DNA of 64,000 nt from Betaproteobacteria bacterium (GCA_016713305.1 JADJPK010000004.1:682001-746000); one strand, 5' to 3'. Counted from the first letter of the stretch, positions 32,785-42,715 are shown. Notes: generated by a model not told the origin, from the letters alone. Numbers and translations are program-made.

Positions 32785-33033
32785 GGGACTGCCTCCTTTC
32801 AGGGGAACGAAACGAGGAACCTGCACGGGTCCATGGTACTCCCGGAAAAACGGCGGCGAAACACGTTCAGCCGGTAGCGTCGGCAGCGCGCCGGACCCGG
32901 TCGTCGCGGGCACCAGGACCGGCACATGCACCCCGCCTCCGCCCTCACCCGCCCCGGCGCCCGGGTCATCCGCCACGCGGCAGGTCGCGAGGTGACCGCA
33001 CATCGCCCGGCCCGCCAGCGGACAAGGGCCAAC

Positions 33034-33117
33034 GTCTGGGGTCCAGGGTCCAGGGTCCAGGGTCTGGGGTCTGGGGTCTGGGGTCTGGGGTCTGGGGTCT
33101 GGGGTCTGGGGTCCAGG
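33034..33117. repeat. tandem heptamer array of 12 units abutting the polA stop codon
   Basis: Twelve perfect seven-base units: GTCTGGG once, GTCCAGG three times, GTCTGGG seven times, GTCCAGG once. The last unit touches the polA stop codon (33118-33120, minus strand). Only two unit variants occur, differing at two positions (GTCYRGG), so the array is young or kept uniform. The same unit family occurs in the livH-livM gap. Confidence 0.9.
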
Positions 33118-35825
33118 TCAGTGAGCCTGCTCCCAATTGGGACCGCAACCCACGTCGACCAGCAGCGGCACGCTGAGCGGCGCCACCCCGGACATGAGGC
33201 GGGGCAGGCGCTCCTGAACGCGCTCCAGTTCGTCGGCAGGAACCTCGAGAACCAGTTCGTCGTGCACCTGCATCACGAGTCGTGTGGACAGGCGCTCTTC
33301 TTCGAGCCAGCGCTGGACCGCGATCATGGCGAGCTTGATGAGATCCGCGGCGGTCCCCTGCATGGGCGCATTGATCGCAGCGCGTTCGGCACCCTGCCGC
33401 CGCCCCTGGTTCTGCGCGCGGATGTCGGGCAGATACAGGCGCCGGCCGAAGACGGTTTCCACGTACCCCTGTTCGCGCGCGCTCTGTCGCGTCCGCTGCA
33501 TGTAGTCGGCCACACCGGGATAGCGCGTGAAGTAGCGGTCCATGTACTGCTGGGCCGCGCTGCGCTCGATTCCGAGCTGGGCCGACAGGCCGAAGGCGGA
33601 CATGCCGTAGATGAGCCCGAAATTGATGACCTTGGCGTAGCGGCGCTGCTCGGACGTCACATCGGCCGGAGCAAGGCCGAATATCTCGGACGCCGTGGCC
33701 CGGTGAACGTCCTCCCCCGCGTGGAACGCCGCCAGCAGCGACGCATCGCCCGACAGGTGGGCCATGATGCGCAGTTCGATCTGCGAGTAGTCCGCCGACA
33801 CGATGCAGGACCCGGGAGGAGCGATGAACGCTTCGCGGATGCGTCTTCCCTCCGCCGTGCGCACGGGAATGTTCTGCAGGTTCGGCTCCGTGCTGGACAG
33901 CCGTCCCGTCACCGCCGTCGCCTGGCCATAGTTGGTGTGGACCCGCCCCGTGGAGGGGTTGACCATGCGCGGGAGCTTGTCCGTGTACGTCGACTTCAGC
34001 TTCGACATGGCGCGGTACTCGAGAATCCGCTTGGGCAACGGATGATCGAGCGCGAGCGTTCCAGGACGTCCTCGTCCGTGGAGGGGGTGCCGCTGGGCGT
34101 CTTCTTGACGACGGGAAGCTTGTGCTTCTGGAACAGGATCTCCTGCAGTTGCTTGGGCGAGTTGACGTTGAACGGCTGGCCGGCCAGTTCGTGCGCCTGG
34201 CGTTCGAGTTCCAGCATGCGTCCGCCCAGTTCCGCCGACTGAACCTCCAGCCGGCGCGCATCGATCAGCACACCGTTGCGCTCCATCGCGAGCAGGACAG
34301 GCATCACCGGCATTTCGATCTCGGCGTACACGCGGCCGAGCGCGGGTTCGCTCGCCAGGCGGGGATGCATCGCCGTGTGAAGCTGCAGGGTGATGTCGGC
34401 ATCCTCCGCCGAATACTCCGTGGCCCGGTCGACACTCACCTGGTCGAAACCGATCTGGCTCGCCCCCTTGCCCGCCACTTCCTCGTACGTGATCGTCTTC
34501 ACGCCAAGGTGACGCATGGCCAGGCTGTCCATGTCGTGCGGCTTGTGGCTTTCCAGCACGTAGGACTGCAACAGGGTGTCGTGCAGGACGCCCCGCACGG
34601 CGACGCCGTGATTGAGCAGCACGTGCATGTCGTACTTGGCGTTCTGCGCGAGCTTCGCCCGGGCAGGGTCCTCCAGCCATGGGCGCAGCGATTCCAGGGT
34701 CGCCTGGAGGTCGAGCTGGGCGGGCGCTCCTGCGTAGCGATGCGCGAGTGGAATGTAGGCTGCTTCGTGAGCGCTGACGGCGAGCGAGATGCCCACGATC
34801 CTTGCGGCCATGGGATCGAGGCTGGTGGTCTCGGTATCGAAGCAGGTGAGTTCGGCGGCCCCGATCTTCTCCAGCCAGCGCTGCAACGCGGCTGGCGTAT
34901 CGACCGTTTCGTAGTGACGGGGAGGGGGAGGTTCCGCGACGGGCACGGGTTCGCTGGGGGAACCGGCATCCTGTCCGACGCCGTCCTTCAACTCGCGCAG
35001 CCAGGTCTTGAACTCGAAACGTTCGTAGAGCTCGACAAGGGCTGCAGCGTCGACCGGCCGGGGCTGCAGGTCATCCACATGGAACGGCAACGGCACGTCG
35101 CACTTGATGGTGAGGAGCCGGCGCGCCTGCGGCAGCCATTCCAGCACCTTGCGAAGATTCTCTCCCACGGCACCGGTCACGCTGGCAGAGGACCGGATCA
35201 CGTCATCGAGCGTTCCGAACTGCTGCAGCCACTTGACGGCCGTCTTCGGTCCCACCTTGTCGACCCCGGGTACGTTGTCGACCGCATCGCCCACCAGGGT
35301 CAGGTAGTCCACGATGCGCTGCGGGGGAACACCGAACTTGGCTTCGACCATCGCCGCATCCAGAGCTTCGTTGGTCATGGTGTTGACGAGCGTGACCTGC
35401 TCGCAGACCAGTTGCGCCATGTCCTTGTCGCCGGTCGAGACGACCGTCCGGAGCCCGGCATCGCAGGCGAGGTGCGCCAGCGTGCCGATGACGTCGTCGG
35501 CCTCCACGCCCTCCACCGCCAGGAGCGGCCAGCCGAGGGCCTGCACGACGGCATGGATCGGTTCGATCTGGGCCGAGAGATCGTCCGGCATCGGCGCGCG
35601 GTTCGCCTTGTACTGTGGGTACCACTCGTCGCGGAAGGTCTTGCCTTTTGCGTCGAATACGCAGGCGATATACTCGGCGGGCACTTCGCGACGCAGGCGG
35701 CGCAGCATGTTCACGACGCCGTAGATGGCGCCCGTGGGTTCGCCGACGCGGTTGCGCAGATCCGGCAGTGCATGGAAAGCGCGGTAAAGATAGGACGAAC
35801 CGTCCACCAGCAGCAGCGTTTTCAT
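33118..35825 (-). CDS. polA: DNA polymerase I, disrupted by a one-base deletion
   Basis: Replication and repair polymerase with 5'-nuclease, 3'-exonuclease and polymerase domains. The first frame starts at the ATG at 35825 (MKTLLLVDGSSYLYRAFHAL) and covers the 5' nuclease, the proofreading domain (CFDTETTSLDP, AQNAKYDMHVL, YSAEDADITLQ all kept) and the thumb up to STDEDVLER. The second frame takes over at LALDHPLPKRILEYRAMSKL and includes SADYSQIELRIMAHL, the O-helix RRYAKVINFGLIYGMSAFGL and VMQVHDELVLEVP. Adding one C near 34058 (GAACGCCTCGCG) restores a 902-residue protein, close to E. coli's 928. All catalytic motifs are intact, so an assembly or sequencing error is the likeliest explanation. 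Confidence 0.95.
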
Positions 35826-36051
35826 TCTTGTTCCGAACCTTGAGGATGAGTCCGACGCGATGTCACGGCGGCAAGCGTGTCATGTTGCGACGGGACCTTT
35901 CCGGGAGATGTCCGACCGGTGCCGGCCGAGCGCGGCAGCCTGACCCTCATCGCGGCGGCGATCATCGATCGGATCTGCCCCGGACCGGTATCAAGTGTGT
36001 CCGCATGCGGCCGACAAGCAACCCACGGGACGACAGGATGTCGGGAAAGAC

Positions 36052-36780
36052 ATGACGATTGGGAACAAGATCCCGGTGCCTCTGGCGCCGGAACTGCTCG
36101 AGAAATCGTGGTCCGCACGCGAGTCGTGGCGGGTCTTCGGGATTATGGCAGAGTTCGTCGAGGCCACGGAGCGGCTGAACGCCATCCGGCCCGCCGTGAG
36201 CATCTTCGGCAGCGCACGCACGCCGCCGGACCACCCCAACTACCTGCTGACGGAACGCATTGCGCGGCTCCTGTCGGACGCCGGCTTCTCGGTGATATCC
36301 GGCGGGGGTCCGGGCGTGATGGAAGCGGCCAACAAGGGTGCGTTCTTCGGCAAGTCGCTGGCCGTGGGCCTCAACATCCAGCTGCCGCACGAACAGAAGT
36401 CCAATCCTTATCAGGACGTCAGCCAGACGTTCCACCACTTCTTCGCGCGGAAGGTGATGTTCGTCAAGTTCGCCTCCGCGTACGTGGTCATGCCGGGCGG
36501 CTTCGGCACCCTCGACGAGCTCATGGAGGCCCTCACGCTGGTGCAGACCCGCAAGTCGCGCCACATCCCCATCATTCTGGTGGGCGCGACCTTCTGGTCG
36601 GGCCTGCTCGGCTGGATCTCCACCTCGCTGGTGGAAGAGAAGATGATCGATCCGGGCGACGTCGACCTCATCCAGGTCATCGACGAACCGGAGAAGATCG
36701 TCGAGGCGATCTTCGCGCACTACGAGAAGCGGGGCTTCGATCTGTCCGCTGCCGAACGCGAGGCGCTGCTCAACCTGTGA
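36052..36780 (+). CDS. LOG-family (TIGR00730) Rossmann-fold protein
   Basis: A 242-residue protein with the LOG-family signatures SGGGPGVMEAANKGA (about residue 83) and MPGGFGTLDE (about 146), which form the nucleotide-monophosphate phosphoribohydrolase site. Relatives cleave cytokinin riboside monophosphates or related nucleotides; annotations as lysine decarboxylase are historical errors. The ATG at 36052 follows GGGAAAG. It is divergent from polA and 156 bases upstream of thrB. Confidence 0.88.
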   Translation: MTIGNKIPVPLAPELLEKSWSARESWRVFGIMAEFVEATERLNAIRPAVSIFGSARTPPDHPNYLLTERIARLLSDAGFSVISGGGPGVMEAANKGAFFGKSLAVGLNIQLPHEQKSNPYQDVSQTFHHFFARKVMFVKFASAYVVMPGGFGTLDELMEALTLVQTRKSRHIPIILVGATFWSGLLGWISTSLVEEKMIDPGDVDLIQVIDEPEKIVEAIFAHYEKRGFDLSAAEREALLNL

Positions 36781-36936
36781 ACACCGCGATGCTCCTGTCG
36801 GGATGCGCCGCCTTCCGGTACGAGTCGGTCGCCCGAAGGCCGGCCCGCTGCCGTGGCCGTGTGACCAGTACACCCAGGGGACAGGCCCTCGCCGGCGAAA
36901 AGCCCGGCAGGCTCCTGCCCGGCGCGTGAGGCTCCA

Positions 36937-37893
36937 ATGTCGGTCTTCACCACCGTGTCGGAGGACGAACTGCGGCAGTGGCTGAGCGGCTATTCCGTCG
37001 GTCATCTCCTGGAACTGAAGGGAATCCTCTCGGGCATCGAGAACACCAACTACTTCGTCACGACCTCCCAGGGGCGTTTCGTCCTTACCCTGTTCGAGAA
37101 GCTCACCGCGCGGGAACTTCCGTTCTACCTGCACCTGATGGCGCATCTTTCCAGCCATGGCCTGCCTTGTCCGCGGCCGGTGGCAGATCAGCGCAACGAG
37201 CTCCTCGGCGAGCTGAACGGAAAACCGGCCTCCCTCGTGACGCGGCTCGCCGGCCAGCCGGTCGTCGATCCGACCGCGACGCACTGCGCGCGCGTGGGCG
37301 AAGTCCTGGCGGACCTGCACCTCGCCGGCCGGACCTATCCGCGTCATCTCGACAACCTCCGTGGCCAGACCTGGTGGACGGCCACGCTGCCGGAACTCAC
37401 GCCCTTTCTTTCCGAAGAGAATCGATGGATGCTGGAGCGCGAGGTCCGGTTCCAGGCCGGACTGCAGCTCGGACCGTTGCCGCGCGGGGTGATCCACGCC
37501 GACCTCTTCCGCGACAACGTCCTGTTCGACGGCGACCGCGTCGGCGGGGTCATCGACTTCTACTTCGCCTGCGTGGACGTGCTTCTGTACGACGTGGCCA
37601 TCACCGTCAACGACTGGTGCATGACTGGCGACCGCATCATCGACCCGGTCCGCTGCCGCGCGCTTCTGGACGCGTATCACCGCACCCGCCCCTTCACGGC
37701 CGAAGAGCGCGATCTGTGGCCGGCGATGCTGCGCGCTGGCGCCCTCCGGTTCTGGGTATCGCGGCTCCACGACTATCATCTTCCCCGGGCAGGAGAGCTC
37801 ACCCACGCCCACGATCCGACGCATTTCGAGCGCATACTCCGCAACCACGTCGCCGCGGCCGACCGCCCGGAGCCGGCGATTCCACTTGTCTGA
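36937..37893 (+). CDS. thrB: homoserine kinase (fructosamine-kinase-fold type)
   Basis: A 318-residue kinase that phosphorylates homoserine in threonine biosynthesis. The aminoglycoside-phosphotransferase-like fold is visible: N-terminal GILSGIENTNYFVTTSQGRF, catalytic loop GVIHADLFRDNVLFDGDRV and metal-binding GVIDFYFACVDVLLYDVAI. This is the second, non-GHMP type of ThrB that is usual in Beta- and some Gammaproteobacteria. The next gene starts at a TTG eight bases before the thrB stop. thrB near polA and uvrD is a recurrent betaproteobacterial order. Confidence 0.93.
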   Translation: MSVFTTVSEDELRQWLSGYSVGHLLELKGILSGIENTNYFVTTSQGRFVLTLFEKLTARELPFYLHLMAHLSSHGLPCPRPVADQRNELLGELNGKPASLVTRLAGQPVVDPTATHCARVGEVLADLHLAGRTYPRHLDNLRGQTWWTATLPELTPFLSEENRWMLEREVRFQAGLQLGPLPRGVIHADLFRDNVLFDGDRVGGVIDFYFACVDVLLYDVAITVNDWCMTGDRIIDPVRCRALLDAYHRTRPFTAEERDLWPAMLRAGALRFWVSRLHDYHLPRAGELTHAHDPTHFERILRNHVAAADRPEPAIPLV

Positions 37894-38677
37894 GACATTG
37901 AACCCGACCCTCTCTCCCCGGCGAGTCCCGGTGCGCCATGGCTTTCAGTGGCTGCGCGACGGCTGGCGCCTGCTGGTTCGCAAACCGCTCACCTGGATCG
38001 TGTACACGTTCGTCACGTGGTTCATCGTCAGTGCGGCGGCCATTCATCCGCTCCTCGTGGCCGCAGTGGCGGTTCTGCTTCCCGTGATCCTGGCAGGATG
38101 GACCTTGGCCTGCCGCGAAGCCGAGGCAGGACGGTCCATTCCCGTGACGATGCTGTTCGACGGATTCCGCGGCCGCGTCGCCGACCTCGCCTCCATCGGC
38201 GGCCTGAATCTTCTCGGCAATGTGGTGCTGATGATGTTGATGCTCGCGATTGGCGGAGAAGCATTCACCGAGGCCATGTCGAATCCCGGGGGCCTCACTC
38301 CGGAACAGGCGCAGGCGCTGCAGGGGCGGATGAGTCTGGCGCTCGTGGTGATTCTCGCCATCGGCGTGCCGCTCGCCATGGCGGTCTGGTTCGCTCCGGT
38401 GGCCGTGGTTCTCGATGGCGTGCGCGGCTGGGCGGCTCTGGGCGCTTCGCTCAGGGGCATCGCCAGAAACTCGCTGCCGTTCTTTGTCTACAGCCTCCTG
38501 CTGGCGCTGATCGGCCTCTTGCTGTTCTCGCTGGCCGCGGCAGTGGGCCTTTCGCGGCCCGCGGCCATGGAACTGGCGTTCTGGGCGCTGATGCCTCTCC
38601 TGGTGACGAGCGTCTACGCGAGCTACCGCGACATCTTCGGCGGGAATCGCGAGCCGGAAGTCCCGGTGGAGGCGTAG
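37886..38677 (+). CDS. BPSS1780-family membrane protein
   Basis: A 263-residue membrane protein with about six hydrophobic segments in three pairs (PLTWIVYTFVTWFIVSAAAI, NLLGNVVLMMLMLAIG, ALVVILAIGVPLAMAVWFAP and a C-terminal pair). The start VPVRHGFQWLRDGWRLLVRK is typical of the BPSS1780 family. Function unknown. TTG at 37886 overlaps the end of thrB, which implies translational coupling; no better start is visible. It converges with uvrD 49 bases away. Confidence 0.85.
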   Translation: MSETLNPTLSPRRVPVRHGFQWLRDGWRLLVRKPLTWIVYTFVTWFIVSAAAIHPLLVAAVAVLLPVILAGWTLACREAEAGRSIPVTMLFDGFRGRVADLASIGGLNLLGNVVLMMLMLAIGGEAFTEAMSNPGGLTPEQAQALQGRMSLALVVILAIGVPLAMAVWFAPVAVVLDGVRGWAALGASLRGIARNSLPFFVYSLLLALIGLLLFSLAAAVGLSRPAAMELAFWALMPLLVTSVYASYRDIFGGNREPEVPVEA

Positions 38678-38726
38678 CAGGAGGCCGGACCTGCTTTCCG
38701 GCTGACGCCGGGCAACGCAGGAAAGG

Positions 38727-40928
38727 TCAGGCCGGCGCCAGGCGAGCGTAGTCCAGCGCGAGCCATTTCGTGCCGGCGTTGCGGAAGTTCACCTGAACGC
38801 GGGCATCCGCGCCTCTTCCCTCGGCCGTGATGATGACTCCCTGGCCGAACTTGGGATGGACGACATTCTGTCCGACCCGCCAGGTGCCCGCGCTCGACTG
38901 CGCGACACTGGCCGGACTTGCGGCCATGCGGGCAGACATGCCGAAGGTGGAGCCGGCGTAAGGCCGCGCTGCCGCGGTGTTCATCCGCTTGAGCAAGGCG
39001 GGCGGAATCTCGTCGAAGAACCGCGAGGGAATGTTGTACCGGGTCTGGCCATGCAGCATCCGGGACTGCGCCAGCGTGAGATAGAGCCGCCGGCGCGCCC
39101 GCGTGAGCGCCACGTACATGAGGCGGCGCTCCTCTTCCAGCCCGTCGTCCTCGTTCAGGCTGTTCTCGTGCGGAAAGAGCCCCTCCTCCAGTCCGCTCAC
39201 GAACACGGTGTGGAACTCGAGCCCCTTGGCGGAGTGGACCGTCATCAGCTGGACTGCATCCTCGCCTGCGCCTGCCTGATGCTCTCCGGCCTCGAGGGCG
39301 GCGTGGGCGAGAAACGCGTTCAGTGCCGACTGAGGGTCCCGCGGGTCCAACGTTCCGCCGTCGGCTGCCGCTGCGTCGTAGAGCTCCTCGGCGGTAAAAC
39401 CGGACGCCGCGTTCACCAGTTCGTCGAGGTTCTCGACGCGGTCGGCACCCTCCTTTTCTGCCTGGTAGTGATCCTTCAGTCCGCTCGACTCGACGACAGC
39501 CTCGACCGTTTCGGTGAGCGGCAAGCCATTGACGGCGTTGCGCAGGCCTTCGATCAGATGCACGAAGGCCGCGATCGATGCTCCCGCCTTGCCTCCGGGG
39601 GCATGGCCGCAGGCGGCCTGCCACAGACTGATGCCATGGACGCGCGCGGTTTCCTGCAGCGACTCGACGGAGCGCGCGCCGATTCCGCGGGCGGGGAAAT
39701 TGACGACGCGAAGCAACGCGCCGTCGTCCTCGGGATTGGCCACCAGCCGCAGATAGGCGAGCGCATGCTTGATTTCCTGGCGCTCGAAGAAACGCAGTCC
39801 GCCATACACGCGGTACGCCAGACCGGCGTTGAAGAGGGCGTGCTCCAGCGCGCGTGACTGTGCGTTGGAACGATAGAGCAGCGCGATGTCCGCGCACCGC
39901 ACTCCATCGTTCCGCAATGCGCGGATCTCGTCGACGATGTACTGCGCCTCGTCGAGATCCGATGCCGCCTCGTAGACGCGCAGCGGTTCGCCGCTGCCTT
40001 CGGCCGTCCACAGATTCTTGCCCAGGCGCGCTCGATTGTGCGAGATGAGCGCGTTGGCGGCATCCAGGATGTTGCCGTGGGAGCGGTAGTTCTGTTCGAG
40101 CCTGATCAGCCGGCCGGACGCGAAATCGCGCTCGAAGTCGCGCATGTTGCCGGGCTCGGCCCCGCGGAAGCGATAGACCGACTGGTCATCGTCGCCGACG
40201 GCGAACACCACGTTGTCCCTGCCGGCCAGGAGCTTGAGCCACGCGTACTGGAGCCGGTTCGTGTCCTGGAACTCGTCCACGAGGATGTGCCTGAAACGTG
40301 CGCGGTAGTGCTCGCGCAGGATCTCGTTGCGGGAGAGAAGCTCGTGACAGCGCAGAAGCAGTTCCGCGAAGTCCACCACGCCTTCGCGCTGGCACTGGAG
40401 GTCGTAGGCTTCGTAGACGTCGCGCATGCGGCGGGCGAAGTCGTCCACGGGATCCACCTGGGACGCCCGCAGTCCCGCATCCTTGTTGCCGTTGATGAAC
40501 CACTGTGCCTGCCGGGCAGGGTACTTCTCGTCGTCGATGTCCAGCGAGCGCATCACACGCTTGATGAGCGACAGCTGGTCCTGGGTGTCCAGTATCTGGA
40601 AACTCTGGGGAAGCATCGCGTCGCGATAATGGGCGCGCAGCATCCGATTGCACAGGCCGTGGAACGTGCCGACCCACATGCCGCGGGTGTTGATGGGCAG
40701 CATTGCCGAGATGCGCGTGAGCATCTCGCGCGCCGCCTTGTTCGTGAACGTGACCGCGAGCAATCCGGCGGGACTGGCGCGTCCGCTCTGTATCAGCCAG
40801 GCGATGCGCGTGGTGAGCACGCGAGTCTTGCCGCTGCCGGCACCAGCCAGGATGAGCGCCGAGACGTCGGGGAGCGTGACGGCCTCCAGCTGTTGCGGAT
40901 TCAGGCCTTCGAGGAGCAAGGAGTTCAT
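38727..40928 (-). CDS. uvrD: UvrD/Rep-family DNA helicase
   Basis: A 733-residue superfamily-1A 3'-5' helicase used in nucleotide-excision and mismatch repair. Motifs in order: Q motif GLNPQQLEAV; Walker A AGAGSGKTRVLTTRI (about residue 30); Ia VTFTNKAAREM; II VDEFQDTNRLQYAW; III GDDDQSVYRFRGAEPGNM; IV LEQNYRSHGNIL; V TVHSAKGLEFHTVFV; VI YVALTRARRRLYLTLAQ. The C-terminus ends in the tudor-like VGQNVVHPKFGQGVI domain of UvrD/PcrA proteins. The gene is uninterrupted. An inverted repeat lies about 110 bases upstream of its start. Confidence 0.94.
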   Translation of the reverse strand: MNSLLLEGLNPQQLEAVTLPDVSALILAGAGSGKTRVLTTRIAWLIQSGRASPAGLLAVTFTNKAAREMLTRISAMLPINTRGMWVGTFHGLCNRMLRAHYRDAMLPQSFQILDTQDQLSLIKRVMRSLDIDDEKYPARQAQWFINGNKDAGLRASQVDPVDDFARRMRDVYEAYDLQCQREGVVDFAELLLRCHELLSRNEILREHYRARFRHILVDEFQDTNRLQYAWLKLLAGRDNVVFAVGDDDQSVYRFRGAEPGNMRDFERDFASGRLIRLEQNYRSHGNILDAANALISHNRARLGKNLWTAEGSGEPLRVYEAASDLDEAQYIVDEIRALRNDGVRCADIALLYRSNAQSRALEHALFNAGLAYRVYGGLRFFERQEIKHALAYLRLVANPEDDGALLRVVNFPARGIGARSVESLQETARVHGISLWQAACGHAPGGKAGASIAAFVHLIEGLRNAVNGLPLTETVEAVVESSGLKDHYQAEKEGADRVENLDELVNAASGFTAEELYDAAAADGGTLDPRDPQSALNAFLAHAALEAGEHQAGAGEDAVQLMTVHSAKGLEFHTVFVSGLEEGLFPHENSLNEDDGLEEERRLMYVALTRARRRLYLTLAQSRMLHGQTRYNIPSRFFDEIPPALLKRMNTAAARPYAGSTFGMSARMAASPASVAQSSAGTWRVGQNVVHPKFGQGVIITAEGRGADARVQVNFRNAGTKWLALDYARLAPA

Positions 40929-41038
40929 CTGAAGAAACGGGCTGCGCGGGAACCGAGATTATCCCCGGGAACGACCCGCCTTGGGACTCGATGCCGAACG
41001 TTCGCTCGCGGGTTCCCGCGCGGCCGGATTGCCTGTCC

Positions 41039-41061
41039 GTCGACGTTGGGTTAACGTCGAC
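41039..41061. promoter_or_regulatory. perfect inverted repeat in the uvrD upstream region
   Basis: GTCGACGTT and AACGTCGAC are perfect nine-base arms around GGGTT. It lies between the divergent uvrD gene and the small exported-protein gene (41144). It does not fit the CTGT-N8-ACAG LexA box. It may be an operator or a short RNA hairpin. Confidence 0.45.
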
Positions 41062-41143
41062 TCGACTGTTCATCGGGCGAGCCCGTCTGCAATAGTGGCC
41101 ATCGGTTCGCGCCGATCCGTTCCAACGTCTCGACTTCGGATTC

Positions 41144-41497
41144 ATGAACCCATTCACCCCAGCATTGCGCGCGCTCTTCGCGGCCGCCGTTACCGCCGTT
41201 TCGTTTCCCGCCCACGCCGTGACGGCCGAGGTCGTGTGGCACGACCCCAAGTGCGACTTCGTGCTGGTCAAGAACGAGGATGGTCACGGGATCGTGCTCA
41301 AGGCCTCGCCCATCGAACTCAAGAGCGGAGACGTGCTGGACGGTGCCCTGGACCAGGTGGGCTACTTCCGGCGCATCGCCAAGGTGGGCACGGAAGAGAC
41401 GTCGATGATGCGAGGCATGAAGTACGGGGTCCGGCGCAAGGTCGCCGTCGAACTCATCAGCGATTGGTCCAGCTACTGCAATCCGCCCGAGAACTGA
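41144..41497 (+). CDS. small exported hypothetical protein
   Basis: A 117-residue protein with a signal peptide (PALRALFAAAVTAVSFPAHA) and a mature part beginning TAEVVWHDPKCDFVLVKNED and ending VAVELISDWSSYCNPPEN. Two cysteines, one near each end of the mature protein, may form a disulfide. The family was not recognised. Its last 25 bases overlap the 3' end of the LysR-type gene on the other strand. Confidence 0.7.
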   Translation: MNPFTPALRALFAAAVTAVSFPAHAVTAEVVWHDPKCDFVLVKNEDGHGIVLKASPIELKSGDVLDGALDQVGYFRRIAKVGTEETSMMRGMKYGVRRKVAVELISDWSSYCNPPEN

Positions 41498-42480
41498 TCG
41501 GGCCGCGCGTCGTCTTCCGTGTCGGACTTTTCGTCGGGGAATTCGTACCGCCGCAGCAGACCGGACGCCTCATCCTTGAGATAGTCGAAGAACGATCTCG
41601 CGACCACGGACAGCTGCTTGTTGCCCGGATACACCACGAACCATGAGCGCATCAGTGGCAGACCCTCCACGTCCAGCGTGAACAGCTTGCCGGGCATGGG
41701 ATCCAGCACGAGCGCGTGCCGGGACATCAGCGTGACTCCCAGTCCCGCGATGACCGCCTGCTTGATGGCTTCGGTCGATCCGATCTCCATCTTCGCCTGC
41801 AGTTCGATACCTCGCGTCCGGAAGTGACGCTCGAGCGCCATGCGGGTCCCGGAGCCCCGCTCGCGGACCAGGAGCCGCTCCTTCGCGAATTCCCGGAGCG
41901 GCACCCGCTTGCGTCCGACCAGAGGATGGCCCGCGGGAGCCACCGCGACGAGCGGATTGTCCAGGAAGGGGTGCACCTCGATGTCGAACTGCTGCTGAGG
42001 CGGGGTGCCCAGGATGTACAGGTCGTCCTCCTGTCTTGCGAGCCGTTCGAGAATCACGTCTCGATTCGCGATCTCGAACCGGACGTCGATGCCGGGATAC
42101 CGGTCGCAGAAGGGACCGAGCAACCGCGGCACGAAGTACTTGGCGGTACTGACGCATGCCAGTCGCAAACGGCCTTTGCGCAATCCCCGCATGTCGTCGG
42201 CCGACATCTCGAATCTCGACCACACGTCGAACATGTCGCGGCAGGTGCGATACAACTCCTGGCCGATGTCCGTGAGCTGGATCTTGCGCCCGATCTGTTC
42301 GAAAAGCGGTTGCTCGACGGCTTCGGACAGCTGTTTGACCTGCATGGAGACGGTGGGCTGTGAGAGATGGAGTTCCTCCGCGGCACGGGTAAAGCTGCCG
42401 AGCCGTGCAACCGTCTCGAAGACGCGCAGCTGTCGAAGGGTGACATGCATGCCAGGGCGGCGGGCAGGAAGTTCGTTCAT
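41473..42480 (-). CDS. LysR-family transcriptional regulator (CbbR-like)
   Basis: A 335-residue LysR protein. The N-terminal winged helix-turn-helix reads VTLRQLRVFETVARLGSFTR then AAEELHLSQPTVSMQVKQLS; the effector domain follows from about residue 95 (RLRLACVSTAKYFVPRLLGP). The sequence resembles CbbR-type regulators of carbon-fixation genes, but no RuBisCO genes are seen here, so the target is unknown. The region before its start is AT-rich for this genome (42481-42535), which suggests that promoter and operators lie there. The ATG at 42480 is used; MHVTLRQL at 42450 is an alternative. Confidence 0.87.
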   Translation of the reverse strand: MNELPARRPGMHVTLRQLRVFETVARLGSFTRAAEELHLSQPTVSMQVKQLSEAVEQPLFEQIGRKIQLTDIGQELYRTCRDMFDVWSRFEMSADDMRGLRKGRLRLACVSTAKYFVPRLLGPFCDRYPGIDVRFEIANRDVILERLARQEDDLYILGTPPQQQFDIEVHPFLDNPLVAVAPAGHPLVGRKRVPLREFAKERLLVRERGSGTRMALERHFRTRGIELQAKMEIGSTEAIKQAVIAGLGVTLMSRHALVLDPMPGKLFTLDVEGLPLMRSWFVVYPGNKQLSVVARSFFDYLKDEASGLLRRYEFPDEKSDTEDDARPDQFSGGLQ

Positions 42481-42618
42481 AGAGACCTATCTATGGAACA
42501 GATCAATATTTATCATTTCTCTAAATGAATTGTGCTCGGTAGACGCCACTCCGTCGAGTTTGGTGTTTCATACCGGGCTCGACCGACGTAGCGTTTCTCC
42601 CTGGCAAACGCGATTTAA

Positions 42619-42645
42619 GGCGACCTTAGAGTCGCCTATTTTTTT
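42619..42645 (+). terminator. intrinsic terminator without an assigned upstream gene
   Basis: GGCGAC (42619-42624), loop CTTAGA, GTCGCC (42631-42636), then TATTTTTTT. This is a textbook rho-independent terminator on the plus strand, yet the gene to its left is on the minus strand. It lies 70 bases before the DUF4197 gene. It may end a small RNA transcribed divergently from the LysR gene or act as an attenuator for the next gene. Confidence 0.75.
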
Positions 42646-42715
42646 GGCGGCGCCGCGTTGCATGCTCCGATGGGCTGTCGTAAGTTCGGGGACCCCCACC
42701 TGCTCCGGTACCGAC

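Noticed and set aside
33034..33117. CRISPR-like repeat array beside polA
   Set aside because: Seven-base units without spacers are a simple tandem repeat; no cas gene is present in the window.
41039..41061. LexA/SOS box upstream of uvrD
   Set aside because: The inverted repeat does not match CTGT-N8-ACAG.
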